Part shown: positions 25,626 to 34,589 of the stretch, piece after piece | Position numbering within the stretch: position 1 is the first letter of the stretch | Layout: each line of letters begins with the position of its first letter | Assembly (NCBI RefSeq): GCF_965227365.1 | Contig: NZ_OZ245754.1 | Location: forward strand, 2,232,001-2,296,000 | Direction of reading: 5' to 3' | Length of the DNA: 64,000 nucleotides | From: Hwanghaeella sp965227365 | GTDB taxonomy: Bacteria; Pseudomonadota; Alphaproteobacteria; UBA8366; Aestuariispiraceae | The notes under the pieces: generated by a model | What the model saw: only the letters and a program-made list of their open reading frames with translations | What the model was told of the DNA's origin: nothing | Database searches by the model: none | Position numbers and translations under genes: made by a program

Positions 25626-26226
25626 TTTCATGCGTTTTTTCCGTTTCATCGCTGTTCTCTCGCTCTTCCTCTCAACGGCCTCGGCATCCGCGGCAATCGC
25701 GGCCGGCAACAAGGAGGTCGCGCGAATCGTTACCCGTGTGGCGACGCAACTGCCGGATGACGCGGTCATCTGGGCGCAGCCATCCCGGAAGTCGGATCTG
25801 AACAACCGGCTGGCCAAAGAATTCCGGGTGTCGATTGAGCAGATCGGCCGCGCACCAACCGGAGAAGCTTCCGCGCAGATCTATTCCCTCGTTTTCGACG
25901 GAGAGGTGATGGGAAGCGTGGATCAACGCGACACCACGATTGGAAAACTCGAAGGCGACGCGGAAGGCAATCTCGATTTTCAGCTCAAATTGTGGTCGTC
26001 CGGCGGCGGAAGTTCCCTGTTCCAGGGCAAGGGTACGACCGGTGAGGTCAATCTACGCGGCTTCCGCATGAATGCGGCTTTGCATTTGGCCGACAAGGTG
26101 ATTTGGCAGGGATACGTGGAGACGAATACCCGAACCGGCGATCCGTACGATGTGCTGGCGCCGCTCGTTCAGGTCCTGATAGACCGGCTTGATATCAATA
26201 GCGACGACATCATTCCGCTGCACTGA
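25615..26226 (+). CDS. Exported protein of unknown function
   Basis: No family is recognised. The protein (203 residues from GTG 25615, or 198 from ATG 25630) has a signal peptide (FFRFIAVLSLFLSTASASA) and a mature domain with alternating strands (LDFQLKLWSSGGGSSLFQGKG) and a C-terminal segment PLVQVLIDRLDINSDDIIPLH. It overlaps the Crp/Fnr gene by 11 bases and so may be translationally coupled. A periplasmic or lipoprotein-like location is likely, though no lipobox cysteine is seen. Confidence 0.7.
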   Translation: MAIDFMRFFRFIAVLSLFLSTASASAAIAAGNKEVARIVTRVATQLPDDAVIWAQPSRKSDLNNRLAKEFRVSIEQIGRAPTGEASAQIYSLVFDGEVMGSVDQRDTTIGKLEGDAEGNLDFQLKLWSSGGGSSLFQGKGTTGEVNLRGFRMNAALHLADKVIWQGYVETNTRTGDPYDVLAPLVQVLIDRLDINSDDIIPLH

Positions 26227-26339
26227 CCGCGGCGATCCGAAGCTTTTGCAAAAAACGCCGGCCACGGCGTTGACCCCGCCCCTTCGCCCGACTATGTTCC
26301 GCCCGCTTCGGAAGCAGCGCCTCCCCGGCGCGACACGGA

Positions 26340-26415
26340 GAGCCCTTAGCTCAGCTGGTAGAGCAACTGACTTTTAATCAGTAGGCCGTAGGTTCGAATC
26401 CTACAGGGCTCACCA
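26340..26415 (+). tRNA. tRNA-Lys (anticodon TTT)
   Basis: The acceptor arms GAGCCCT and AGGGCTC pair perfectly; the D arm (AGCTCAGCTGGTAGAGCA), the anticodon arm ACTGA-CTTTTAA-TCAGT and the T arm with GGTTCGAATCC are all present. The anticodon is TTT. Discriminator A and CCA are encoded at 26412-26415. Total length is 76 bases. Confidence 0.98.
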
Positions 26416-26571
26416 TCTCTCCCGCTTCCGAAAGAGCCCAGCGCCTAAAATTCTTCTTTTCCGCCAAGGAATTATCTCGATCGGCGCCGAAACCGGCGCA
26501 TCGGATAATCCGACGCATCATCGCTGATATGGTATCCGATTAGTTTGCCCTTTATCCCCAATTGAAGGATA

Positions 26572-26590
26572 GATAGGGAGGCCTCCTATC
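26572..26590. promoter_or_regulatory. Small inverted repeat upstream of a hypothetical gene
   Basis: GATAGG and CCTATC flank GAGGCCT, itself nearly symmetrical, 38 bases before the start of the 26629 gene. It could be an operator or leader hairpin; no T-run follows. Confidence 0.3.
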
Positions 26591-26628
26591 CGAAAGGCGG
26601 TCTTCTTTGGGGGAACGGAGAAACGGGA

Positions 26629-27141
26629 ATGTCGGGGTTTGACTTTCGCAAAATGGCGGCGGACGCAAAGGCGGCCATGGAAGAGCGTAAAGGTGAGCTC
26701 GAGCCGGTTCCGAAGAAGGCCCGGGCTGAACGCGAGCACTATGCGAGCCTGGCGGCAAAACCGCTGCTGGACGGGATCCTTCCGCTGTTGGAGAAAGCTT
26801 CCAAAGACTTTTCCGACGAGGGCATCATTTCCATTATTACGACCGATTTCGAAGCCGACCGAAACGCCGACCGCGATCCGCAGATCAAGTTTCAGTGCAA
26901 GGGCCCCCGGCGTGAAAGCGACGGCTGGCAGTTTGAGGCACGCGCGGTCTTCTTCACCTCGAACGGCAGCCGGGTCCGCCTCGGCGTAGGCGATCACGGG
27001 TTCAGCCGGAAACCCGACCGAATCATCGCGGAAGACAAGAACGGCAATGTCGAAGGCCTTGTCCGGATCGGTCTTGAAAGAGCGATCGAATTCTACATGG
27101 AAGAGTACGAGAAGAACCGGTCAAAGATCGGCGGCAAGTAA
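26629..27141 (+). CDS. Hypothetical protein
   Basis: I do not recognise a family. The 170-residue protein is soluble and charged. It begins with a basic helix (FRKMAADAKAAMEERKG), has an alternating middle (GIISIITTDFEADRN; QIKFQCKGP; WQFEARAVFFTSNGSRVRLG) typical of a small alpha/beta domain, and ends with an acidic-basic helix (RAIEFYMEEYEKNRSKI). Codon use looks native. It stands alone between tRNA-Lys and the Fe-ADH gene. Confidence 0.7.
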   Translation: MSGFDFRKMAADAKAAMEERKGELEPVPKKARAEREHYASLAAKPLLDGILPLLEKASKDFSDEGIISIITTDFEADRNADRDPQIKFQCKGPRRESDGWQFEARAVFFTSNGSRVRLGVGDHGFSRKPDRIIAEDKNGNVEGLVRIGLERAIEFYMEEYEKNRSKIGGK

Positions 27142-27252
27142 CCCGACCGAAGACGAAATCCCGTCCAGTTGAACAGAGCGCCCCTTTCCCTTCCCCTGCG
27201 CGCGCCCCTCCCGCATGATCCGCAAAAATCGAAATGCCTTGTTGAGGGGATC

Positions 27253-28401
27253 ATGATTTCACCGGGCCATATCGTATTCACCGAACAGGAAGAGATCATT
27301 TACGGCAAACCGGCCGCGACGGCCGTTGCCGATAGCGTCGAGCGTTACGACGCCCGACGGGTCCTCATCATGGCCAGCGGCACGTTGGCGCGGGAAACCG
27401 ACGAAGTTCGTCGGATAAAGGATGCTCTCGGCTCTCGCTGTATCGGGACATTCGCCGAAATGCCCCCGCATACCCCACGCACGGCCGTCATCAAGGCGAC
27501 AGCGCAAGCGCGTGCAGCCCAAGCGGATCTGATCGTCACGCTGGGCGGCGGATCAATCACGGACGGTGCCAAGGCCGTTCAGCTTTGTCTGGCCAACGGT
27601 TTGGAAACACCGGAAGCTATGGATCTGTTACGGGATCCGGAGCGCATCCAACCGCCAAACCTGCGACAGGTATCGATACCGACCACTTTGTCCGGCGGCG
27701 AATTCAGTGCGATTGCAGGCGTCACGAATGAAGCGACAACGGCGAAGGAAATCATCCGCCATCCCGACATCATTCCCCGTACGGTGATCCTGGACCCCGC
27801 CGTCACGATCCATACGCCGGCTTGGCTCTGGACATCGACCGGAATTCGGGCTGTCGACCATTGTGTCGAAGGCATCTGTTCCAACGAGGCCAACCCTTAT
27901 GGGGACGCTCAGGCCCTGAAAGCACTGGCGCTTCTTGCTAAGGGGCTGCCGCGGGTCCATGCGGATCCCTCCGACTTGGATGCCCGTCTTGAATGCCAGT
28001 TGGGGACTTGGCTTTCGATGGGGCCTTTATCCAGCGGCGTACCGATGGGGGCGAGCCACGGCATCGGCTATGTCCTTGGCGCGGCATTCAACGTGCCGCA
28101 CGGACATACGTCCTGCGTCATGCTGCCGGCGGCAATGGCCTGGAACAAACCGGCCAATGCGGAGAAGCAAGAACAGGTCGCTGCCGCATTGGGCCGGCCC
28201 GGGACCGACGCCGCCGAGGCGCTGGGGGATTTCATCGGCGGGCTCGGCCAACCGCGCCGCTTGTCCGAGATCGGCATCACATCCGATGACGACTTCGCGC
28301 GAATCGCGGAACAGGCAATGTCGACCCCCTGGGTGCCGCGGAATCCACGGCCGATCAAGGGACCAGGAGACGTTCTGGAAATATTGAACCTGGCCCGCTG
28401 A
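27253..28401 (+). CDS. Iron-containing alcohol dehydrogenase (maleylacetate reductase-like)
   Basis: This 382-residue group III dehydrogenase has the NAD-binding loop TLGGGSITDGAKAVQL and the metal ligands in the helices DHCVEG and GASHGIGYVLG with NVPHGHTSCVMLP. Length and SIPTTLSGGEFSAIAG fit the maleylacetate reductase/Fe-ADH branch. ATG 27253 is preferred to the long frame from 27169 because GAGGGG precedes it. The neighbours give no pathway, so the substrate stays open. Confidence 0.85.
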   Translation: MISPGHIVFTEQEEIIYGKPAATAVADSVERYDARRVLIMASGTLARETDEVRRIKDALGSRCIGTFAEMPPHTPRTAVIKATAQARAAQADLIVTLGGGSITDGAKAVQLCLANGLETPEAMDLLRDPERIQPPNLRQVSIPTTLSGGEFSAIAGVTNEATTAKEIIRHPDIIPRTVILDPAVTIHTPAWLWTSTGIRAVDHCVEGICSNEANPYGDAQALKALALLAKGLPRVHADPSDLDARLECQLGTWLSMGPLSSGVPMGASHGIGYVLGAAFNVPHGHTSCVMLPAAMAWNKPANAEKQEQVAAALGRPGTDAAEALGDFIGGLGQPRRLSEIGITSDDDFARIAEQAMSTPWVPRNPRPIKGPGDVLEILNLAR

Positions 28402-28421
28402 GACGGGCGCGGTTCGGCGGA

Positions 28422-28937
28422 TCAACTGCCGTTGAACAGGGGACTGCGCGTCGGATCCAGACGGCGCCCATCACAAATCACGGACGGGGCATCGTTCAAA
28501 ACCTGGGACGGTGGCGTCTTGGCGTCGATGAATTTGACCACGGCCGGCCCCGTCGGTCGGAGCACGTCGAACAACGCCTTTCGCAGGCGTCTTCGTTCAA
28601 AGGACTCGATCAGTTCCTTGTCCTGGTTTTTCGTTTCGATCTGCGACGCCATCACATTGATGCGGTCACGCACCAGCGGCATGTATTTGCACACCCGGAC
28701 TGCATCTTCTGAATTGTTCATCTTGAGAGCCGCGACCAGGGTCATTTTTTCCCCGTTGCTGCCCTTCAACGTGAAGGCCGGCGTGGACAGCCACACCTGT
28801 TTTTGGCCGCGTTCTGCGGCTCCGCTCACCTGCAACTCTCCCCCACCGCTCCGAGGCGACACCAAATAAACAAGCCCCAAAGGAATCGCGATCGAAAAGA
28901 ATAGCAACCCGAGTGCAAGTATCGTGTTGCGATTCAT
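28422..28937 (-). CDS. Membrane-anchored protein, weakly FliL-like
   Basis: This 171-residue protein has one N-terminal transmembrane helix (ILALGLLFFSIAIPLGLVYL) and a periplasmic domain. The stretch KMTLVAALKMNNSEDAVRVC and the following helices (MPLVRDRINVMAS; RRLRKALFDVLRP) resemble the FliL fold, in which a strand is followed by a P-x-x-R-D motif and a helix pair. No flagellar genes are nearby. The call is based on pattern only. Confidence 0.5.
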   Translation of the reverse strand: MNRNTILALGLLFFSIAIPLGLVYLVSPRSGGGELQVSGAAERGQKQVWLSTPAFTLKGSNGEKMTLVAALKMNNSEDAVRVCKYMPLVRDRINVMASQIETKNQDKELIESFERRRLRKALFDVLRPTGPAVVKFIDAKTPPSQVLNDAPSVICDGRRLDPTRSPLFNGS

Positions 28938-29058
28938 TCTACACCTGTCCCGCCTTCTGACGAATGAACAGTTTATACGTGATTAGTACTTAACAGTGTA
29001 TGAATTATAAAAACAAATTTTCTGGACAGCATTGTTAAGGAAAGAATGTGCCCAAATA

Positions 29059-29096
29059 TGACATTTTCCTGACACTGTAACGTATTTGACATTTTC
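29059..29096 (+). repeat. Duplicated 10-mer upstream of the ClpP-like gene
   Basis: TGACATTTTC occurs at 29059-29068 and again at 29087-29096, 28 bases apart, in an AT-rich 198-base leader. The second copy includes TTGACA (29086-29091), a perfect -35 hexamer, but no good -10 follows. It may mark a regulator binding site. Confidence 0.35.
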
Positions 29097-29135
29097 ATGA
29101 ACAAGCGCACAATGTGCGCCTTCAGGAGAATGTCG

Positions 29136-29843
29136 ATGCCAAAATTTCCTTCCTTCATAATGCCTGACCGGAACATCGGTTGGCGTAAGCGTGCACGCCA
29201 CAATCCAAAAACGCCTCATCCCATTCTCAAGACTCTGATTCTTGTCGGTGCCGCCCTTATTCTGTCCCCCTTCACGCTGACCGATGCGCAGGCCGGTATC
29301 GAAACCCATGATGGACGGTTGAAAATACGAGGGGATATCCTGGCACCGGACCTTCACCCGTTTCTCACGGCTTTCGGAACGGCAATCAGACACAGCGCCG
29401 ATACCGGGAAACCATTGAGAGTTGAACTGAACTCCGATGGGGGAGACATCGAAACGGCTTTTTTCATGGCAGAGATCATCGCCACAGCGCAAAAATCCGG
29501 TCGAAACATCCAGATGGAGGTGCCGGAGGGCGCGCGCTGCAACTCCGCCTGCGTCGTGATCTTTGCCGCCGGCGGGCAACGAAAGGCCGCACCGAATTCA
29601 GAGTTCCTACTGCATGGCGTCACTTACACCGGGACATCGGAAACCCCGGCCATCGCGGCGATCAGACAGCGTTACGTCGAAAACTTCCACAAAGCGATCG
29701 AAGGCGCCGATTGGCAGTTCGGACAGTTCGTCCGGCGCCACGGCATAATCGAAAACGACCTGAACATGTCGTTTTCGGGGCGTCAGTTGTATGAGGCGTT
29801 CGGCCGCTTCATCACATCGCTGGATACGACGCCGGCGCATTGA
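29136..29843 (+). CDS. Exported ClpP-like protein
   Basis: This 235-residue protein has an N-terminal hydrophobic export segment (ILKTLILVGAALILSPFTLTDAQA) and a ClpP/crotonase-type core: LNSDGGDIETAFFMAEII, then the nucleophile-like serine in ARCNSACVVIFAAGG, and a histidine in EFLLHGV. It lies outside the cytosol, unlike ClpP itself. ATG 29136 has AGGAG at seven bases; earlier in-frame ATGs at 29097 and 29112 lack this. Proteins of this type are common but uncharacterised in Alphaproteobacteria. Confidence 0.75.
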   Translation: MPKFPSFIMPDRNIGWRKRARHNPKTPHPILKTLILVGAALILSPFTLTDAQAGIETHDGRLKIRGDILAPDLHPFLTAFGTAIRHSADTGKPLRVELNSDGGDIETAFFMAEIIATAQKSGRNIQMEVPEGARCNSACVVIFAAGGQRKAAPNSEFLLHGVTYTGTSETPAIAAIRQRYVENFHKAIEGADWQFGQFVRRHGIIENDLNMSFSGRQLYEAFGRFITSLDTTPAH

Positions 29844-29899
29844 GCAGTTCGTGCCCCCCGGTTGCGTGATGCCGGTCGTGTGCCCTGGTTCCCGCGCAC

Positions 29900-30337
29900 T
29901 TACTCGGTGGCATCCTCGCCATGCAATGCATAGCCGAAAAGCATGTCAATATCCCGACCGTTCCGCGCAAGCGGTGCCACGGCGACATCGTAGTATTTCT
30001 TGACGCCGCCACGGGTTTCGAAGGGGAACCGCTCACGGATCGTCGCCTTTGAGGAAACCACCCGTTGATACAATTCGATCAGGTTCTGTTGACTGCCGAT
30101 ATCGCGGATCTCTGAAAGCAGGCAGTTGGTAAAGTCCATTTTCGTGTTTCGGACGATATCGGTCCCAACCAGCCGATAACGGAAATCCTTTCCTTCATCC
30201 ACAACGTCGACAAGAAAGACGAACGGCAGCATCGCGGGGATGTCACCCGGATCAATATCTTGCCGGCCAGGCATGGATTTTCCATGTCTGATTGAATCCC
30301 AATATCTTAGGAACTCATTCAGAGAAGCCGGTTTCAT
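29900..30337 (-). CDS. PAS_5 family single-domain protein
   Basis: The protein (145 residues from ATG 30337) carries the PAS_5 pattern: FLRYWDSIRHGKSMPGRQDIDP near the N-terminus (residues about 9-30), then FVFLVDVVDEGKDFRYRLVGTDI and a final strand DIDMLFGYAL. Frames extend to 30376 and 30412, and no ribosome site settles the start. It resembles the protein at 59566-60051 (YWDALRG; YRYRVVGSDEV). No output domain is present. Function is unknown; ligand sensing is the usual guess for the fold. Confidence 0.75.
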   Translation of the reverse strand: MKPASLNEFLRYWDSIRHGKSMPGRQDIDPGDIPAMLPFVFLVDVVDEGKDFRYRLVGTDIVRNTKMDFTNCLLSEIRDIGSQQNLIELYQRVVSSKATIRERFPFETRGGVKKYYDVAVAPLARNGRDIDMLFGYALHGEDATE

Positions 30338-30487
30338 AGCGCGGCGGCGCGTTTGACGGGTCAGGATCGCATTCATGGGATAGAAATAGGGAAATCGTGG
30401 ACAAAGAACCATACCACGATGGGTTTTTCCGCATCGTTTTCCGAACGTGCATCGACGGCCACTTCCTACGACCTTGATTGTCTTAGT

Positions 30488-31726
30488 TCAACTGTTGCCA
30501 CCGACAATGTTGCTTTCCGGGCCGAAAGGAAAACCGGTGATGTTTTCGGCCCCATCCTCGGTGACGATCAGAATGTCATGTTCACGATAGCCACCGCCCC
30601 CCGGCCGTCCTTCCGGCAACATGATCATCGGTTCCATGGAGACGACCATGCCGGGCTTCAGCTCAGTGTCGATATCCTCACGCAATTCGACGCCCGCTTC
30701 CCGCCCGTAATAATGTGACAGCACGCCAAATGAATGGCCATATCCGAAGGATCGGTACGGGAGCAGATCCCATTCCCGATACATCTCGTTCAACTCGGCG
30801 GCGATATCCATGCACCTGACACCGGGTCGGATCAGGTCCAGTCCCCGCCGATGCACAGCACAGTTCTTTTCCCAAAGGTCCAGATGCGCGTCGCTGGCAT
30901 AATCGCAGAACAACGTGCGTTCCAGCGCGGTGTAGTATCCGAAGATCATCGGAAAGCAATTGAGGCTCAGAATGTCTCCGCTCTCGATCTTCTTGTTCGT
31001 GACCGGGTTGTGGGCCCCATCCGTGTTGATGCCGGATTGAAACCAGGTCCAGGTATCCATCAGTTCGACGAAAGGAAAAGCGCCGGCGATCTCCCGGATC
31101 ATGGCATTCGTCGACGCGATGGCGACTTCATGCTCCGGCACGCCGGCCGCAACCGCATCCGCACACGCCGCTCCACCGACATCACAGATCCGCGCCCCCT
31201 CGCGGATCAGTTTCTGTTCCTCCTCCGATTTGATGCTCCGCAGCCACATCGTCTTCTGTCCGACATCGACCAGTTCAACGTCAGGCAACGCATCGCCCAG
31301 TTGGCGCTTGAGGTCGAGGGTCACATGGTCGAACTCGATGCCCAATCGTTTGACCCGGGGCGTCAATTGCCGCACGGCCTCGAAGTAATTGTCCTTACGC
31401 CAATCCGTATAGGTGATGTTGTCGCCGAAGGTTCGACGCCAGGGCTGGCCGCCGTCGATCCCGGGGGAGATGGATGTCGCCTTTTCCGGCGTCACAACGA
31501 AGCCGTATTTCCGACCGAATTGACAGTAAAGCCATCCGGAATAATAGGCGATGTTGTGGTAGGACGTGAAAAGGCAGGCGTCGATTTCATCGGCCGCCAT
31601 TACGGCGCGCAACCGGTCCTGCCGGCCTTGCATTTCGGCATCTGAGAACGGCGACCATTCCTTATCGCCATTGTGCCAAGCCATCGTCCGCGCCATGCCC
31701 TCCGCGGTCCCAGCCCCGTTCGCCAT
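30488..31726 (-). CDS. Creatinase (creatine amidinohydrolase)
   Basis: This 412-residue enzyme hydrolyses creatine to sarcosine and urea. It has the pita-bread fold of M24 peptidases without metal dependence. The sequence follows Pseudomonas creatinase closely: FTSYHNIAYYSGWLYCQFGR, SGINTDGAHNPVTNKKIE (active-site histidine), NCFPMIFGYYTALERTLF, and VVSMEPMIMLPEGRPGGGG (active-site glutamate). ATG 31726 is preceded by GGGAG at seven bases; the longer frame from 31795 is not supported. No creatininase, sarcosine oxidase or transporter gene lies next to it, so it would have to join those functions elsewhere. Confidence 0.92.
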   Translation of the reverse strand: MANGAGTAEGMARTMAWHNGDKEWSPFSDAEMQGRQDRLRAVMAADEIDACLFTSYHNIAYYSGWLYCQFGRKYGFVVTPEKATSISPGIDGGQPWRRTFGDNITYTDWRKDNYFEAVRQLTPRVKRLGIEFDHVTLDLKRQLGDALPDVELVDVGQKTMWLRSIKSEEEQKLIREGARICDVGGAACADAVAAGVPEHEVAIASTNAMIREIAGAFPFVELMDTWTWFQSGINTDGAHNPVTNKKIESGDILSLNCFPMIFGYYTALERTLFCDYASDAHLDLWEKNCAVHRRGLDLIRPGVRCMDIAAELNEMYREWDLLPYRSFGYGHSFGVLSHYYGREAGVELREDIDTELKPGMVVSMEPMIMLPEGRPGGGGYREHDILIVTEDGAENITGFPFGPESNIVGGNS

Positions 31727-32062
31727 TGCATCGCTCCCTCTCAGTGAAAATCGAGAGAGCGATAGTTCTGCCGGCCTCAGATAAATCTGCGACAATCCGC
31801 GACAGGTTCATGATCATATGCGACTGGGCATCTTGTGAGCCACCAGACAGCCTGCAACGCACTATCTGGTTGATGTTTCGAATTCTTCCAGACTCCTTTT
31901 ACTTAAATGAGTTGGGATTTGGTTCGCCTGACAACGCGATAACAAGCGGGCCTACTGCATTTCATTGTCTTGCCCGCCAGCGTAATGTGGTAGAGGGACA
32001 CTTCTTTTGGTGCATCCAGAATCACTGGCTCAGTGCGCGCGCTTTTCAGATCAGAGGACGAT
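31727..32062. other. Intergenic region, 336 bp, divergent
   Basis: The region lies between the creatinase gene (minus) and the amino-sugar operon (plus). It is AT-richer than average, especially 31860-31990. Open frames on the minus strand (for example 31903-32106) have no ribosome site or family resemblance. Promoters for both sides must lie here, but I see no hexamer pair good enough to call. Confidence 0.4.
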
Positions 32063-33202
32063 ATGCAGACGTATATTCCCTTCAACAAACCGAGCCTCAT
32101 CGGCAATGAGATAAAATATATCCGCGATGCGGTGCGTCTCGGCCAATTGGCGGGTGACGGCGGCTATACGAAAAAGTGCCAGGAAACGATCAACCGCCTG
32201 GCGGGATCGCATAAATCCCTGATCACCCATTCATGCACGGCAGCTTTGGAAATGGCCGCGATTCTGTGCGACCTGGGGCCCGGCGACGAAGTCATAATGC
32301 CGTCGTTTACCTTCGTATCGACCGCCAATGCCGTGGTCCTGCGCGGGGCGACTCCTGTATTCGCAGACATCGATTGTAAGACATTGAACATCGATCCCGA
32401 TGAAGTTCGAAAATGCGTGACGCCGCGGACAAAAGCCATTTTCGCAGTTCACTATGCCGGGTTTCCAGCGGACATGGATAGGCTTCGGGAAATTGCGACT
32501 GAGCATGATTTGTTGCTTGTGGAAGATGCCGCACAGGCCCTCGGATCGACCTACAAGGGCCGGCCGGCGGGCAGCCTGGGAGACATGGCGGCCTTCAGTT
32601 TTCACGAAACGAAAAACATCATCAGCGGCGAAGGCGGCGCCTTGACCATCAATCGGGAGGACCTTTTCGAGCGTGCGGAAATCATCCGTGAAAAAGGCAC
32701 CAACCGTTCCAAGTTCTTTCGCGGGCAGGTCGACAAATATACCTGGGTGGATATCGGATCGTCATATCTGCCCGGGGAACTAATCGCCGCCTATCTTTAC
32801 GCGCAGCTTGAGATGGAAACCGCGATACGGACTCGCCGAATTTCCGTCTTCGATGCCTACATGGAAGCCTTCGAACCTTGCGCGAAAAGCGGACAGGTGA
32901 CGCTCCCGCAGGTTCCGCCCTACTGCACCGGCAATGGCCACATGTTCTATTTATTGATGAAGGATGTGAAGGTCCGCACCGATTTCATTCAGGACATGAA
33001 GAGCCGCGGTATCATCACGCCCTTCCATTATGTCCCGCTGCACAGCGCGCCGGCGGGGCAACGCTACGGCCGTACGCCCGGTAAGATGTCTGTGACCGAC
33101 CGGATATCCAAGACACTGGTTCGGCTGCCGATGTATTTCGATCTTGGATCCGATACGGAAACCGTGATCAGCACGACACTGGACATACTGGGAGCGAACT
33201 GA
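32063..33202 (+). CDS. wecE: dTDP-4-amino-4,6-dideoxygalactose transaminase (WecE/RffA-like)
   Basis: This 379-residue PLP aminotransferase of the DegT family converts dTDP-4-keto-6-deoxyglucose to dTDP-Fuc4N. Similarity to E. coli WecE is strong throughout: IPFNKPSLIGNEIKYI, LAGDGGYTKKCQ, PGDEVIMPSFTFVSTANAVV, the PLP lysine in FSFHETKNIISGEGGA, and IIREKGTNRSKFFRGQVDKY. ATG 32063 has AGAGGA just upstream. The stop overlaps the start of the next gene (TGATG). It is first in a four-gene overlapping operon ending with a WecD-like gene. Confidence 0.9.
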   Translation: MQTYIPFNKPSLIGNEIKYIRDAVRLGQLAGDGGYTKKCQETINRLAGSHKSLITHSCTAALEMAAILCDLGPGDEVIMPSFTFVSTANAVVLRGATPVFADIDCKTLNIDPDEVRKCVTPRTKAIFAVHYAGFPADMDRLREIATEHDLLLVEDAAQALGSTYKGRPAGSLGDMAAFSFHETKNIISGEGGALTINREDLFERAEIIREKGTNRSKFFRGQVDKYTWVDIGSSYLPGELIAAYLYAQLEMETAIRTRRISVFDAYMEAFEPCAKSGQVTLPQVPPYCTGNGHMFYLLMKDVKVRTDFIQDMKSRGIITPFHYVPLHSAPAGQRYGRTPGKMSVTDRISKTLVRLPMYFDLGSDTETVISTTLDILGAN

Positions 33203-34194
33203 TGACGAAAGGAACTGTGAACGCGCCGAAGATCACTGTCCTCTCGCCGGTCTACGGTTGCCGCGATTGTCTTGAAAAGTTGGCGGAACGTGTGACCGCT
33301 ACATTCGAGATTACGTCTCTGGATTGGGAACTCCTGTTCGTCGACGATCGCGGGCCGGATGAACCCTGGGACTTGATCTGCGCGCTGGCTGAGCAAAATC
33401 CCCGAATCCGCGGCTTGCGTCTGGCGCGCAACCACGGCCAACACTTGGCGATCTGGGCCGGTCTCGAAGCGGCGCGCGGTGATTGGGTGTCAGTCATCGA
33501 TTGCGATTTGCAGGACGACCCGACCGTCATACCGACCCTCTACGAGAAGGCAGTGGCGGAAAAGGTCGATGCGGTGATCGTGGATCGCGGAACATGGTCG
33601 GATTCCTGGCTCCGGCGGTTTGCTTCAAACACCTTTTATCGTGTGGTCGATCTGCTTGGGGGAATCAGATTGAAGAATTCCGGAAATTTCGGACTCTACA
33701 GCAGACAGATGGTCGATACGCTTGTCATGTTTCGGGAACAGGAAGTCTTTCTTCCGATGATGGTAGCCCTGACTGGGCTAAAGAATACATCCCATCGATT
33801 GGATCGATCCGACCGGTCCGCCGGTGAAAGCTCGTACAGTTTCCTGCGTCTGGTCCGCCTCGCGATCGCGATCGTCATCCGGTTTTCAGACCGGCCGCTG
33901 CAATTGAGCGTCCTGATCGGAATGACCTTCAGTTTGTTTTCAGCGGCGATTTCGCTCTTCCTGATCATGGCCTGGCTGTTCGGCGCTTTCACCGTCCCGG
34001 GCTGGACAAGCACCATCCTGTCCGTCTGGTTCCTGTCGGGCTTGATCATGGCCACGCTCGGAATTCATGGGTTTTACCTAGGACGGATATTCGGGGAGGT
34101 GAAGCACCGACCGCGAATAATTATTGAAACAACGACAATGGAAGCACGCCTTGTTCAAGAAGAGCGGGAACAAGAATTGGCCCTACGCTCATGA
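33202..34194 (+). CDS. Glycosyltransferase family 2, GtrB/ArnC-like
   Basis: This 330-residue protein has an N-terminal GT-A domain with VLSPVYGCRDCLEKL, the acidic patch FVDDRGPDEPWDL, and the DXD-like SVIDCDLQDDPTVIP. Two C-terminal transmembrane helices (about 230-255 and 265-290) anchor it. Such enzymes move a sugar from a nucleotide donor onto undecaprenyl phosphate on the cytoplasmic face. In this operon the donor is likely the dTDP-4-acylamino sugar made by the flanking genes; this is inference. It overlaps both neighbours. Confidence 0.85.
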   Translation: MTKGTVNAPKITVLSPVYGCRDCLEKLAERVTATFEITSLDWELLFVDDRGPDEPWDLICALAEQNPRIRGLRLARNHGQHLAIWAGLEAARGDWVSVIDCDLQDDPTVIPTLYEKAVAEKVDAVIVDRGTWSDSWLRRFASNTFYRVVDLLGGIRLKNSGNFGLYSRQMVDTLVMFREQEVFLPMMVALTGLKNTSHRLDRSDRSAGESSYSFLRLVRLAIAIVIRFSDRPLQLSVLIGMTFSLFSAAISLFLIMAWLFGAFTVPGWTSTILSVWFLSGLIMATLGIHGFYLGRIFGEVKHRPRIIIETTTMEARLVQEEREQELALRS

Positions 34195-34589
34195 CGAATT
34201 TGTTGGTAGAAGCACAACGCTTTTCTAAATACGGGATCATCGGCCTAATCAATAATGCGGCCCTCTATGCCCTGTTTGTCGTCGTTGTTTATCTCGGCAT
34301 TTCGCCTGTGGCGGCCGCGGGGACGTGCTATGTCCTGGGTGTCATCATCAGCTATCTGCTCAATCGCCGCTGGGCGTTCGGGAGCAGCAACAGTCACAGC
34401 CACGATTTCCCCAGATTCATTCTTGCTTATGGTGTGGGGCTGGTGAGTACCTTGGCGACGATTTCTGTTTTGCTCATCTGGCTGCCTCCGCAAGTGGCAC
34501 AAATCCTGAATGTCGGCATTACTGCCTGCGTCATATACGGAATGTTGCGGCTTGTGAGCTTCGGCATCGAGAAAGACCATGCCAATTGA
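34191..34589 (+). CDS. GtrA family flippase-like protein
   Basis: This 132-residue protein has four predicted transmembrane helices and family marks FSKYGIIGLINNAALYALF and ISYLLNRRWAFGSS. GtrA proteins are thought to flip undecaprenyl-phosphate-linked sugars. It starts in an ATGA overlap with the GT2 gene and overlaps the acetyltransferase gene by 11 bases, so expression is coupled. The pairing with a GtrB-like enzyme is the classical O-antigen or teichoic-type decoration arrangement. Confidence 0.9.
   Translation: MTNLLVEAQRFSKYGIIGLINNAALYALFVVVVYLGISPVAAAGTCYVLGVIISYLLNRRWAFGSSNSHSHDFPRFILAYGVGLVSTLATISVLLIWLPPQVAQILNVGITACVIYGMLRLVSFGIEKDHAN

Noticed and set aside
31903..32106. 67-codon minus-strand frame in the creatinase/wecE intergenic region
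   Set aside because: It is antisense to the start of the WecE-like gene and has no ribosome site or recognisable motif.
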